This document shows positions 26,336-34,960 of a DNA stretch of 64,000 nt, one piece after another. The position numbers and the translations under genes were made by a program. The stretch covers positions 1 to 64,000 of the forward strand of contig JANQOU010000001.1 in NCBI GenBank assembly GCA_028285585.1, in the 5' to 3' direction. The DNA comes from Acidimicrobiia bacterium (GTDB lineage Bacteria > Actinomycetota > Acidimicrobiia > Spongiisociales > ZC4RG35). The notes beneath the pieces are model-generated. The model was not told the DNA's origin. It made no database searches and saw only the letters and a program-made list of their open reading frames with translations. Position 1 is the stretch's first letter; the number at the start of each line of letters is the position of its first letter.

Positions 26336-27598
26336 CTAGCGAAGCTGGACTGCGACCGGCAGGTGCTTGATGCCGGAGATGAAGTTGGAGCGGAGCCGGT
26401 CGGGCTCGCCGACTTCGAAGCCGGAAACCCGGGACAAGAACTCTTCGAAGAAGACCCGGACTTCGAGACGGGCCAGTGAGGCCCCGAGACAGACGTGCCT
26501 CCCGGTGCCAAAGGTGACGTGGTTGTTGGGCTCTCTGGTGATGTCAAAGGTGAACGGGTCGGCGAACTGCTCGTCGTCGTAGTTGGCCGACGTGTACCAC
26601 ATGACCACTTTGTCCCCCGCTGCGACGGGGACGCCTCGTATCTCGGTGTCTTCGGTGGCCGTCCTGCGGAAGTGCATGGTGACGCTGGAAGCCCGGAGGA
26701 TCTCTTCGGTGGCCAGCTCGGAGGATGCGGCGGGGTCGGCCATCCAGGTGGCGAGTTGCTCGGGGTGGTTGTCGAGGTAGACGAGGCCGTGGCTGATGGT
26801 GTGCCGGGTGGTCTCGTTGCCGGCGACCATCATCAGGGTGAAGAAGTTCTTGAACTCGAGGTCGGTGAGCGGCTCTCCGTCGGGCTCGGCGGTGAGCAGC
26901 GTGGTGATGATGTCGTCGCGAGGCTCCTGTCGCCGCTCCAGGGCGATGTCCTCTGCGTACCGAAAGATCTCGAGCGCTGCCGGCGACCGGAACGGGAGCA
27001 GCCGGTACTCCTCGGTGTCGACCTTGTCGATGATCACCGGCGTGTACTCGGGGTCGGCGTTGGAGATCATCTGGTCGCCCCAATCGACCATCTTCCCCGA
27101 GTCCGACTCGGGGACTCCAAGCAGCCGGCACAACATGCGGATGGGCAACTCTCGTGCGATCTCGGTGACGAAGTCGAACTCCCCCAGAGCAAGCACGTCG
27201 TCGAGGACGTGGCCCACCAACGACCGGAACGCCGACTCATAGGTGGTAACAACTTTGGGCGTGAACCCGGGCTGGACCAGCCGCCGCAGCCTGGTGTGAT
27301 CGGGTGGGTCGAACTCCATCAGGGTCCGCCGTGCCTCCAACTCGTCGTCGGCCATCTCCTCGATGCGTATCCCCCGCGACGCCGTGAACCGGTTGTAGTC
27401 ACGACTGACCTCGATGACATCGGCATGTTTGGTAACAGCCCAGAACCCACCTTCGGCGGAGTCGTCGACCCAGGACACCGGCTCGTTCTCACGAAGACGT
27501 CGAAACGCCGCATGGGGAAACCCACGCAGGTAGGTGTCGTGTGAGGTGATATCAGCCTCGGGGTCACCGAGATCAGCATGAAGCACGTTGGCAGCCAT
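26336..27598 (-). CDS. cytochrome P450 (CYP125/124-like)
   Basis: A 420-residue soluble bacterial P450. I-helix oxygen-activation motif VAGNETTRHTISHG (about 245), and heme-thiolate loop FGTGRHVCLGASLARLE (Cys about 366). LMEFDPPDHTRLRRLVQPGFTP and the overall layout match actinobacterial CYP125/CYP124/CYP142, which hydroxylate sterol or fatty-acid side chains. The redox partner is not encoded nearby. The MarR-type palindrome TTAGGTACCTAA ends only 6 bases upstream of the ATG, so expression is probably tied to the dioxygenase/aldehyde dehydrogenase locus. Confidence 0.9.
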   Translation of the reverse strand: MAANVLHADLGDPEADITSHDTYLRGFPHAAFRRLRENEPVSWVDDSAEGGFWAVTKHADVIEVSRDYNRFTASRGIRIEEMADDELEARRTLMEFDPPDHTRLRRLVQPGFTPKVVTTYESAFRSLVGHVLDDVLALGEFDFVTEIARELPIRMLCRLLGVPESDSGKMVDWGDQMISNADPEYTPVIIDKVDTEEYRLLPFRSPAALEIFRYAEDIALERRQEPRDDIITTLLTAEPDGEPLTDLEFKNFFTLMMVAGNETTRHTISHGLVYLDNHPEQLATWMADPAASSELATEEILRASSVTMHFRRTATEDTEIRGVPVAAGDKVVMWYTSANYDDEQFADPFTFDITREPNNHVTFGTGRHVCLGASLARLEVRVFFEEFLSRVSGFEVGEPDRLRSNFISGIKHLPVAVQLR

Positions 27599-27604
27599 TG
27601 GTCG

Positions 27605-27616
27605 TTAGGTACCTAA
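27605..27616. promoter_or_regulatory. MarR operator palindrome TTAGGTACCTAA, copy 2
   Basis: Identical to 18783-18794, placed directly before the P450 start codon, where a bound repressor would block initiation. This marks the P450 as a probable member of the MarR regulon. Confidence 0.72.
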
Positions 27617-27641
27617 ACGTAGCGCGCCGCCTCTAGACCAA

Positions 27642-28607
27642 CTACTCGCGTAACTGCGATGCGAAGAACGCCTGGAGTCCTGGATTCGTCTCCAGAATCG
27701 TACGTTCCTCAGCGCCACCAACTAAGCCGCTGTCTGGAGCTGCAAACACCGATCGAACCAACTCGCCAAGTATCAGGGTGCGAGCACCTTCGTCTTCCGT
27801 GGCTTCCAGGAACAGGCCATACGTGTCAAGTGCTGCCTGCTTCGACTCATTCAGAATCTGCAGGTGCCGCTCGCTCCGATAGTTCCGCGCAAGAAACGCC
27901 AAGCCGTAACTCAGGACCCCTAAAAGCAGCAAGCGATAGACCAAGCCCCGTACGAAAGCTCCCCAAAAGACTGACGTTGATGAGTCCTCCGACAGTTCGG
28001 GCGGAAAAAAAAGGAACAGAAAAACAATGAGAAAAAGCGTTACCATTAACGCTGCGAGCAGTGCACGAAAGTAGCGCTGAGCCAAATCCTTGTGTCTACC
28101 TGCTTGGTTTGCGTAGTGGTCCGAGAGTCGGCCCGCTCCCGTCTCACCCGCCGACCTTCGAAGATTGGATAGAAGACTCCGAATCGCTGACTCGGCCTCC
28201 TCAGCTGAAGCTACCGCTTGTTGTAACTGGCCCAGCTTCTCAGAGGTATCCACATCCATGGCGCGGATGTGAGGTCGGACCTGCTCGACGAACCACTTTT
28301 TGTGTCGCCCGATGGCATGAACGATCCTTGTGTGCTGCGTCGCAGCCTGGTCCTGTGCCAGGGTGAAACTTTCGATCTGATCAAGCTGTTCCGCTAGTCC
28401 AGATACCTGTTGCACGACCTGGCCGTGGAGAGTCTCTGGAACTTCCTCGAGTGGCTGCTGAAGAAACGCCTGCACAAGGCTGCGAACCACTCTGAGGTCG
28501 GGGATGGAATCACTGAAATCGAGTTCGCCCAGGGCGTCAGTCCGGGTCAGATCCGGCATGTGATCTTCACCCAGCCTTTCGACCAAGTCTCGAAGTTCTT
28601 GTGCCAT
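27642..28607 (-). CDS. two-TM coiled-coil membrane protein, unknown
   Basis: A 321-residue protein that I cannot assign. Residues 1-180 are helical with heptad-like stretches (about 55-150). TM helices are at about 181-201 and 219-240, with a short periplasmic loop rich in Ser/Asp between. The C-terminal 80 residues are again cytoplasmic and helical. AGGA seven bases before the ATG supports the start. It lies 44 bases downstream of a small gene on the same strand and begins the lower-GC accessory island. A sensor or membrane-effector role in defence is conceivable from context alone. Confidence 0.7.
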   Translation of the reverse strand: MAQELRDLVERLGEDHMPDLTRTDALGELDFSDSIPDLRVVRSLVQAFLQQPLEEVPETLHGQVVQQVSGLAEQLDQIESFTLAQDQAATQHTRIVHAIGRHKKWFVEQVRPHIRAMDVDTSEKLGQLQQAVASAEEAESAIRSLLSNLRRSAGETGAGRLSDHYANQAGRHKDLAQRYFRALLAALMVTLFLIVFLFLFFPPELSEDSSTSVFWGAFVRGLVYRLLLLGVLSYGLAFLARNYRSERHLQILNESKQAALDTYGLFLEATEDEGARTLILGELVRSVFAAPDSGLVGGAEERTILETNPGLQAFFASQLRE

Positions 28608-28651
28608 CGTCTATGTCCTACAGATGCCAGGTCGTCGGAACGCCGCGGGTG

Positions 28652-28909
28652 TCACGCCACAGCAGTTGCCATGGCTGCAATTGGCGCCACAAGTGCTAGT
28701 CGCCTGCCGTTTTGGTCATCGGGAACTGAAAAAGCAAGGGCTGTAGGTGCATCCACGAGGGGGCCGGTAACTGGATTCGCCTTCGCATTGGTGCCTTCAG
28801 AGCGGCTATGCGGCTCGGCCAACGCCACCTCCTCTTTCTCCGAGCTTTCTGCTATTTCAAGCTCACACTCCTGCTTGGGTTCTGAAACGGCTCCGATGTC
28901 GTGATCCAT
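28652..28909 (-). CDS. small acidic protein, unknown
   Basis: An 85-residue protein beginning MDHDIGAVSEPKQ, preceded by AAAGGA five bases before the ATG, a good ribosome-binding site. The first 45 residues are Glu/Ser-rich and probably disordered; the last 17 (LALVAPIAAMATAVA) are weakly hydrophobic. It sits immediately upstream of the two-TM coiled-coil protein, probably in one operon. No family recognised. Confidence 0.5.
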   Translation of the reverse strand: MDHDIGAVSEPKQECELEIAESSEKEEVALAEPHSRSEGTNAKANPVTGPLVDAPTALAFSVPDDQNGRRLALVAPIAAMATAVA

Positions 28910-29208
28910 TGGGGTCCTTTCGGTTGTCAAGCCGCTTGTAAGGCTTGTGAGGCACTCGAGAATTCGCTTTCGAGAATAGGCTGTCAAGCCGCTCGATCTT
29001 CAACCTATCTCCTCAGAGCACAACCTTGTCATGAATCTGTGTCGTGGACATCTCAACGGAGCCTCGCTCTCTACCTGAGCGCACCCACACCCATAAATCA
29101 AACTCGCGTGCAGCGACTGTCCAGACAGTGCCCGAGGGCAACGACATCTCCGATCTTCGAAACCCTCGCGACAGATCGAACAAATGTTCGCTACTGTTAG
29201 GAGTGACG
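28910..29208. other. intergenic region of 299 bases
   Basis: Divergent promoter space between the small acidic protein gene and the zinc-finger protein gene. It contains a 12-base direct repeat TGTCAAGCCGCT (28925-28936 and 28982-28993) and a nearby TCGAGAAT pair. No RNA gene, terminator or open frame with coding character is seen. Confidence 0.5.
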
Positions 29209-29949
29209 ATGAAATGTCCGTTCTGCCTTGGCGATGGGAAGAAGACCCGCGAACATCTCTTCTCGAATGCTGTCTTCGACTCGATGGGCCTCGATCGCGC
29301 GATCACGGTTGCGTCTGTCAATCCAGACTCGGGATCATTCAAGCCCTTGACCAGCCTGGATAACCGCAGTGTCCGACTGCCCTGCGGGTCCTGCAATAGC
29401 GGCTGGATGAGCGCGCTAGAGGGCGAAACGGCGGATGTCCTGCGTAGGTGGACATCGCCCGGGAACCACGACTTGACCGTTGGTGAGCATTCCACGCTCA
29501 CGCGTTGGCTAGTGAAGACCATGATTGTTTTGACTTTCTCGGAACTCAGAGCCCGAAACTTCATGGAGGAGCCGACGGCGACTGCGATACCTGACATCAC
29601 GTCAGCTCGTGCCGTGGCGGACGGACGCATTCCTGACTTGGCAGTCGTCGGTGCTGCTCGCGTGGCTCCGTCAAGTTCAATCGTGTGGTCAGTAGGTAAT
29701 GCCGACGTTCAGCCTGTCGGGCCAGACGCTATCAGCAGTCGGGCGGTCAACGTAGCTGTCGTTACCCTCGGAGTCCTAAAGCTCTGGATTGCGCTGCCGT
29801 TGATCAAGCCAGACCGGTTGAATCTGCCTCAGGACGTTCGGCCGCTCCTCCCGGGGACACAATTTTCGGAACTCCCAACGAACACGCGCGGTGTGTCACC
29901 GACTCGCGTCAAAGTCTGGTACTCGGCACAGAGATCGGGTGCGTTCTGA
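29209..29949 (+). CDS. zinc-finger/HNH-like protein
   Basis: A 246-residue protein. The N-terminus has C3xxC6 (MKCPFCLGDG), a TREHLFSNAVF segment with His16, then LPCGSCNSGWMSALE with C59xxC62. This CxxC...EH...CxxCN.GW pattern is that of small treble-clef/HNH nuclease-like proteins found in accessory regions. The rest is mixed alpha/beta with a hydrophobic stretch near 178-195. The ATG is chosen from a strong AGGAG six bases upstream. Nuclease activity is plausible but unproven, since the catalytic second His is not clear. Confidence 0.65.
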   Translation: MKCPFCLGDGKKTREHLFSNAVFDSMGLDRAITVASVNPDSGSFKPLTSLDNRSVRLPCGSCNSGWMSALEGETADVLRRWTSPGNHDLTVGEHSTLTRWLVKTMIVLTFSELRARNFMEEPTATAIPDITSARAVADGRIPDLAVVGAARVAPSSSIVWSVGNADVQPVGPDAISSRAVNVAVVTLGVLKLWIALPLIKPDRLNLPQDVRPLLPGTQFSELPTNTRGVSPTRVKVWYSAQRSGAF

Positions 29950-30052
29950 GCAGTCATGACGCAACTCCAGTCAGGATCAGGTGCATAGTGGGCTTTAGCT
30001 CGTGTCATGGCACTAAGGGCGTCCACAAGGGCAGCAAACGAGGTGGTAGAGC

Positions 30053-30991
30053 GTGACGCAGACTTTGACCCTGCCGGCTTCGGATGGCTACGGCGAAGGA
30101 CTTCGCAACCTTCTCATCGAAGCACTCGGAGAGGACGGGGCATGGCTGATTCTCTCCATCGACCATTACGGATGGCGAATCCGCTACGACTTGGCACGAT
30201 CAGTTGCCGAAGGTGCAGCACATCGGTCGGATCATCACGCTCGTCATCTCCAATCGGTCGTGGATCTCGAAGTGCAATCTGGTCTATACGCAGCAGTGGA
30301 GCAGTTAGGCCGCCTGCTCGCGGGTATTCGCAAGCATGAACACGGAACAGACACCTTCTTCGAAGCCTACGTTGCGTCGAACTACAAGCTGCCAGCTTTG
30401 ATCGACGGGATGGGCAAAGTTGAGCGGGACGAGCTTGGAGTTCTCCTCGGCGTTCCCGACACCCTCGATGAGTTCAAGTCCAGCTTATGGAAGCTGAGCC
30501 AGTCTCAAGAAGCTCAGGTGGCTGAAATGCTGTTTGGTCAGATCCAAACCACTTTGGATGAATTGGCTGCGAACCTTGGAGAGTTCAAGCAGATGATCAA
30601 GAGACTGGACTTGTCAACTACTGACGCTCCCGTCGACGAAGGCCATTCGCTCAGAACCGTCGACAACGCATTCCGACATGGTGTCAAAACCCTGTTCCAC
30701 GACACGCTTCCTATCGAACGCACCTTCGGTGTCGCCGTCAGTGGGATTGCCGATCCGCTGAGTGAGTTCGCGATTGACTTGTATCAGTCGAGTGTGGAGC
30801 CGAAGTTCGCGACGATCGATGGGCGTCCAGAGCGAACCGCAGACCACATCAGCGTCATCGAGGCAGTTTGCGTTCGTATCAAGCAGATGTCTCGCGGTTT
30901 CATTGCGGCTATCGCGAGTGAGCCTGGTTTGCTCGCAACATGGCCTTCGACCACATTGGATGAGGTCGACATTTCGTTGCAAGACGTGTGA
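30053..30991 (+). CDS. unknown helical protein in defence island
   Basis: A 312-residue soluble protein with no family that I recognise. It is mostly helical: about 60-110 (HLQSVVDLEVQSGLYAAVEQ), a coiled stretch at about 155-190 (QIQTTLDELAANLGEFKQM), and a C-terminal domain containing VDNAFRHGVKTLFHD. The GTG start is preceded by AGGTGG at a fair distance. It lies between the zinc-finger protein gene and a convergent GmrSD-type nuclease. Position suggests, but does not show, a defence function. Confidence 0.65.
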   Translation: MTQTLTLPASDGYGEGLRNLLIEALGEDGAWLILSIDHYGWRIRYDLARSVAEGAAHRSDHHARHLQSVVDLEVQSGLYAAVEQLGRLLAGIRKHEHGTDTFFEAYVASNYKLPALIDGMGKVERDELGVLLGVPDTLDEFKSSLWKLSQSQEAQVAEMLFGQIQTTLDELAANLGEFKQMIKRLDLSTTDAPVDEGHSLRTVDNAFRHGVKTLFHDTLPIERTFGVAVSGIADPLSEFAIDLYQSSVEPKFATIDGRPERTADHISVIEAVCVRIKQMSRGFIAAIASEPGLLATWPSTTLDEVDISLQDV

Positions 30992-31021
30992 CAGAAGTCA
31001 ACTCCTCAGCGACATCTCCGA

Positions 31022-33100
31022 TCAGATGAGGCTCGCTTCTTCCTCGGCGAGAGCTAGCAGTTCTTCGGCTACGAGTTTTGCGTGAGGGTCAGCAGCCCCC
31101 GAGGCGAACGAGACGCCTTCAGCCTCCAACACCTCCGTCGGATCACGAGTATCACTCTGATCGGTCCAGGCAAACCCATCGGCGACATGTCCGTCCCAAG
31201 TGAGCACCCGGTACGGCTTGAAACACGTCGTGCATTTCGAAACGTGATTGGCAAGTGCTTGGGCCGATGTACCAACGGCTTCTGCCAGGTAGAAGTAGCC
31301 AGTCCATTTGCCGTCAGGAATCCGCTCCAGAATCTCGTGGGTGAGTCCCCAATCGAAACCTTGCTCCTGTTTGAACCGGGCGCGGTAGTCGGCCAACACT
31401 TCAGGTGGCAGGGTTGGCCGCCTCCACAGGGCGGTTGCCTGTTCGGCCAACTTCTTCGCCCGAGCAACGATTGTTTCTTCGTTCCAGGTATTGAGTTCAG
31501 CGAGATCCTTGTTGAGCTGGAGGTGGCTGTCGCGAAAGCCTCCGGGCATGTCCCGCTTCTCAACGAACGACCGGTCGGATAACTCGGGGTTGTAGCCCGT
31601 CAGAGTCAGGTTGCCGAGCGTGTGCAACAGTGGGGTCCGCACGTCTGCCCAGTCTGGGCCGAGCATCTCCTGCCACTCCTCTGACAGATTCTCGTTCTGC
31701 GGCAAGACATGCTCGATGGTGTAATCGCCGATGCTTACGGGCTCTTTGTGCCCCTCGTTCTCCATCTTGACCAAGAAGTAGGGCGCTCGTTGAAGGTGGT
31801 AGGTGTCCTCCTCCCGCAGGTACTTCCCAAACTCCTCGTCGTCGGGGAACCGCTTGTAGGTGTCGAGCGTCAGAAGTCTGCCCAGCACACTCTCCACGTA
31901 CTTCTGCGGGTTTATCTGACCGGCAAGCGAGGCGAAGGTCTTGTTCAGAGAGTTGGTGGGAATTCGACAAATCGCCCGGCGGAACAAGTACGAGATGACC
32001 GTGTCGAGGATGAGCGCAAACTCGGACGAAGGCAGCTGGCCTGCCTTGTAGTCGTCGTAGACACGCAGGAGGAAGGGATAAGCCACGGTGGCCTTCAGCT
32101 GCTCGATCTCAGCGAAACGGACGGCAAGCAACGGGTCCGGCTCCTTTCCCAACGCCATCGCAACGAAGTGCTTTGCGCTGTTGCTCAGGTCGACAACCAC
32201 CGCCTCTTGCGTCTTGCCCAGTTCGGCTTGGGCGATAGTGAAATCCTTGAAGGCGTCATAGATGTCCTGCAGCCTCGGAATGGCTCCGGTCCGGAAGGTC
32301 AGGTAGTGGCGAACGAACTCGTCGAATCGACGTTCGTTGGCTCCCTTGAACTCCTGCTCCATCGGAAACCAGTAGCCCTCGTATAGCTGGATCTGCTGAC
32401 TTGGTTCGAGATCCATCAGCACGAAGTTCCTTATGAGATCGGCCTGCGACAGCTTCTTGCCAGTCGAGTTCATCGCCTCAAAAACCAACTGTGGGTTGTC
32501 CACTCCTCGCGCCAAGTGCACATCGACCACGACAAGTTTGGATATGCCTCTGCAAATGTCAGCGAGGTCGACCTTCGAGTCCTCAAGCATGGAGACAAAG
32601 AACTGGTAGTTCGCAACGACACGAGAGGCGGTTTCCTTCGGCAGTGGGTCGTTCCGAACAACTGCCTTGAGAGCCTCCTTGTCGCTCTGAGTCAGTAGCA
32701 GCTTGAAGTACTTGTCACCGGTCTCGTACTCATTTGTAAGCCACAGCCCTCGGATCTTCCGAGGGGCAAAGCCTGTAACCGGCTCTCGCTCATCCTCTGG
32801 GAGGCGTTCAAGGTGAGTGGCCAATGCGGCGAGCAGGAGTGTGACTGTCGTGATGCGTTGCTGACCGTCGATTACGAGCGCCGGCTCAGCTTGGGCGATC
32901 GTGCCATGGTCCTTCTCGACGTAAACGATGGAACCAGTGAAGTGCGCCCCGATGGCTTCGCTCGTCCCGGCTCGGACGATGTCCTTCCAGAGCTGCTCAC
33001 ACTCGGCCGCATCCCATGAGTAGACGCGTTGGTAGATGGGCACCACAAACTGAGTCGCTTTCTTGAGCAGATCCAGCAGATTCACGTCTACCGCTTTCAA
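31022..33100 (-). CDS. GmrSD-type DUF262/DUF1524 nuclease with ATL-like C-terminus
   Basis: A 692-residue fused GmrS-GmrD-like protein. DUF262: VPIYQRVYSWD (20-30), VIDGQQRITT (DGQQR at 78-82, nucleotide-binding) and EAMNSTGKKLSQADLIRNF. DUF1524 His-Me nuclease: YTIEHVLPQN (His464) and LGNLTLTGYN. Such type IV enzymes cleave glucosylated or otherwise modified phage DNA using NTP. Residues about 583-665 look like an alkyltransferase-like DNA-reading domain (EILERIPDGKWTGYFYLAE then KPYRVLTWDG). The PCHR cysteine of methylguanine transferases aligns with Tyr630, as in non-catalytic ATL proteins. It is divergent from hsdM. Confidence 0.82.
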   Translation of the reverse strand: MKAVDVNLLDLLKKATQFVVPIYQRVYSWDAAECEQLWKDIVRAGTSEAIGAHFTGSIVYVEKDHGTIAQAEPALVIDGQQRITTVTLLLAALATHLERLPEDEREPVTGFAPRKIRGLWLTNEYETGDKYFKLLLTQSDKEALKAVVRNDPLPKETASRVVANYQFFVSMLEDSKVDLADICRGISKLVVVDVHLARGVDNPQLVFEAMNSTGKKLSQADLIRNFVLMDLEPSQQIQLYEGYWFPMEQEFKGANERRFDEFVRHYLTFRTGAIPRLQDIYDAFKDFTIAQAELGKTQEAVVVDLSNSAKHFVAMALGKEPDPLLAVRFAEIEQLKATVAYPFLLRVYDDYKAGQLPSSEFALILDTVISYLFRRAICRIPTNSLNKTFASLAGQINPQKYVESVLGRLLTLDTYKRFPDDEEFGKYLREEDTYHLQRAPYFLVKMENEGHKEPVSIGDYTIEHVLPQNENLSEEWQEMLGPDWADVRTPLLHTLGNLTLTGYNPELSDRSFVEKRDMPGGFRDSHLQLNKDLAELNTWNEETIVARAKKLAEQATALWRRPTLPPEVLADYRARFKQEQGFDWGLTHEILERIPDGKWTGYFYLAEAVGTSAQALANHVSKCTTCFKPYRVLTWDGHVADGFAWTDQSDTRDPTEVLEAEGVSFASGAADPHAKLVAEELLALAEEEASLI

Positions 33101-33385
33101 CGGACTACCTCCTGCACGCTTTCCTCAACTAGGCCAGCTGAAGCGACGAGCTGTGCTCCTCTTCGCCCCAAACCGTAGTGCCGGCAACCATCCTCGGTCA
33201 CGGCCGCCAGCAGTGGCTCAAGCCAGATTCAACGCGCGGGTATCGTCGCTCACTGACCAAATGCAATCGCCATCACGAAACAATGATCGAATCCGCCGTG
33301 GACCACTCGGCGTTGCGAACATCGAGTCGAGCAAGTCGTCATCTCACTATGAATTCGTTCGTTCAGAAGAAGCCTTAGCCAGTCC
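33101..33385. other. divergent intergenic region, GmrSD-like / hsdM
   Basis: 285 bases of promoter space between two divergent restriction systems. No coding sequence, RNA gene or strong inverted repeat is seen. The hsdM start has no clear Shine-Dalgarno sequence. Confidence 0.45.
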
Positions 33386-34960
33386 ATGAACAAGGAAACG
33401 CAGCGTGCCGAACTGCACAAGACCATCTGGCGGATTGCCAATGACCTGAGAGGAAGTGTCGACGGGTGGGATTTCAAGCAGTACGTGCTCGGACTGTTGT
33501 TCTACCGGTTCATCTCGGAGAATCTCGCCGCCTATCTGAACGAGCATGAACACAAGGCTGGTTCTCCCGACTTCGACTACGCCAGCATCAGTGATGAGGA
33601 CGCCGAATTCGGCCGTAGGGAAACCGTTGTCGAGAAGGGCTTCTACATTCTGCCCAGCGAATTGTTCGTCAACGTCCGCGCCCGAGCCAGAGACGATGAG
33701 GATCTCAACGAGACTCTTGAGAAGGTCTTCGCCAACATCGAAGGATCCGCAGTCGGCAGTGCAAGCGAGGGCGACTTCAAGGGGCTGTTCGATGATCTGG
33801 ACGTGAACAGCGCCAAGCTTGGGTCGACGGTCGCCAAGCGCAACGAGAAGCTGGTGAAGTTGCTTGACGCCATCGGCGACCTCAACCTGAACAACGGAGG
33901 GGGCACGTTCACCGACAACACCATCGACGCGTTCGGCGACGCCTACGAGTACTTGATGACCATGTACGCCTCCGGTGCCGGGAAGTCGGGTGGTGAGTTC
34001 TTCACCCCTCAGGAGGTATCCGAACTCCTGGCTCGGATGACCGTTGTCGGAAAGACCGAGGTCAACAAGGTCTACGACCCGGCGTGTGGTTCGGGTTCAC
34101 TGCTTCTCAAATTCGCCAAAGTCCTGGGCCGGGACAACGTGCGTCAGGGGTTCTTCGGTCAAGAGATCAACCTCACCACCTTCAACCTGTGCCGCATCAA
34201 CATGTTCCTCCACGACATCAACTACGAGCACTTCGACATCGCCCACGGCGACACACTGACGGATCCGGCCCACTGGGATGACGAGCCCTTCGAGGCGATC
34301 GTCTCCAATCCTCCTTACTCGACGAAGTGGGAGGGCGACTCCAACACACTTCTCATCAACGACCCGAGGTACGCCCCAGCTGGTGTTCTTGCCCCAAAGT
34401 CGAAGGCCGACCTCGCATTCACCATGCACATACTGAGCTGGCTGGCCGTGAACGGGACGGCGGCCATCGTCGAGTTCCCCGGCGTCCTCTACCGGGGCGG
34501 CGCCGAGAAAAAGATCCGCAAGTACCTCATCGACAACAACTACGTCGACACCGTGATCCAGCTGCCGCCAGACCTCTTCTTCGGCACCACCATCGCCACT
34601 TGTGTGATCGTGCTGAAGAAGTCGAAAGCCGACAACAGCACTCTCTTCATAGACGCGTCGGAACAGTTCGTTCGGAGTGGGAACAAGAACAAGCTCACCG
34701 AAGAGAACCAAGAGGCCATCCTCGATGCCTTTGTCGACCGCGCCGATGCGGATCACTTCGTCCGGTTGGTTGAGAACACCGAAATCGAGGACAACGACTA
34801 CAACCTCTCTGTCACGTCGTACGTCGAGCCCGAGGACACCCGTGAACCGGTCGACATCGTGGCACTCAACGCTGAGATCGCCGAGATCGTGATACGCCAG
34901 CAGGAACTGCGGACGGCCATCGACGAGATCGTGGCCGATCTAGAGGATTCACCATCGTGA
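33386..34960 (+). CDS. hsdM: type I restriction-modification methyltransferase subunit
   Basis: A 524-residue N6-adenine methyltransferase subunit. An N-terminal helical HsdM_N domain (about 10-150: FKQYVLGLLFYRFISENL) is followed by the methylase core: GGEFFTPQEVSELL, the SAM motif VYDPACGSGSLLLKF and catalytic NPPYSTKW. It forms an M2S1 methylase that protects host DNA. The stop overlaps the GTG of hsdS (GTGA). Complete, with no frameshift. Confidence 0.95.
   Translation: MNKETQRAELHKTIWRIANDLRGSVDGWDFKQYVLGLLFYRFISENLAAYLNEHEHKAGSPDFDYASISDEDAEFGRRETVVEKGFYILPSELFVNVRARARDDEDLNETLEKVFANIEGSAVGSASEGDFKGLFDDLDVNSAKLGSTVAKRNEKLVKLLDAIGDLNLNNGGGTFTDNTIDAFGDAYEYLMTMYASGAGKSGGEFFTPQEVSELLARMTVVGKTEVNKVYDPACGSGSLLLKFAKVLGRDNVRQGFFGQEINLTTFNLCRINMFLHDINYEHFDIAHGDTLTDPAHWDDEPFEAIVSNPPYSTKWEGDSNTLLINDPRYAPAGVLAPKSKADLAFTMHILSWLAVNGTAAIVEFPGVLYRGGAEKKIRKYLIDNNYVDTVIQLPPDLFFGTTIATCVIVLKKSKADNSTLFIDASEQFVRSGNKNKLTEENQEAILDAFVDRADADHFVRLVENTEIEDNDYNLSVTSYVEPEDTREPVDIVALNAEIAEIVIRQQELRTAIDEIVADLEDSPS

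Noticed and set aside
28925-28993. 12-base direct repeat TGTCAAGCCGCT (two copies) as an attachment site or CRISPR-like unit
   Set aside because: Too short, only two copies, no spacer regularity or adjacent cas or integrase gene.
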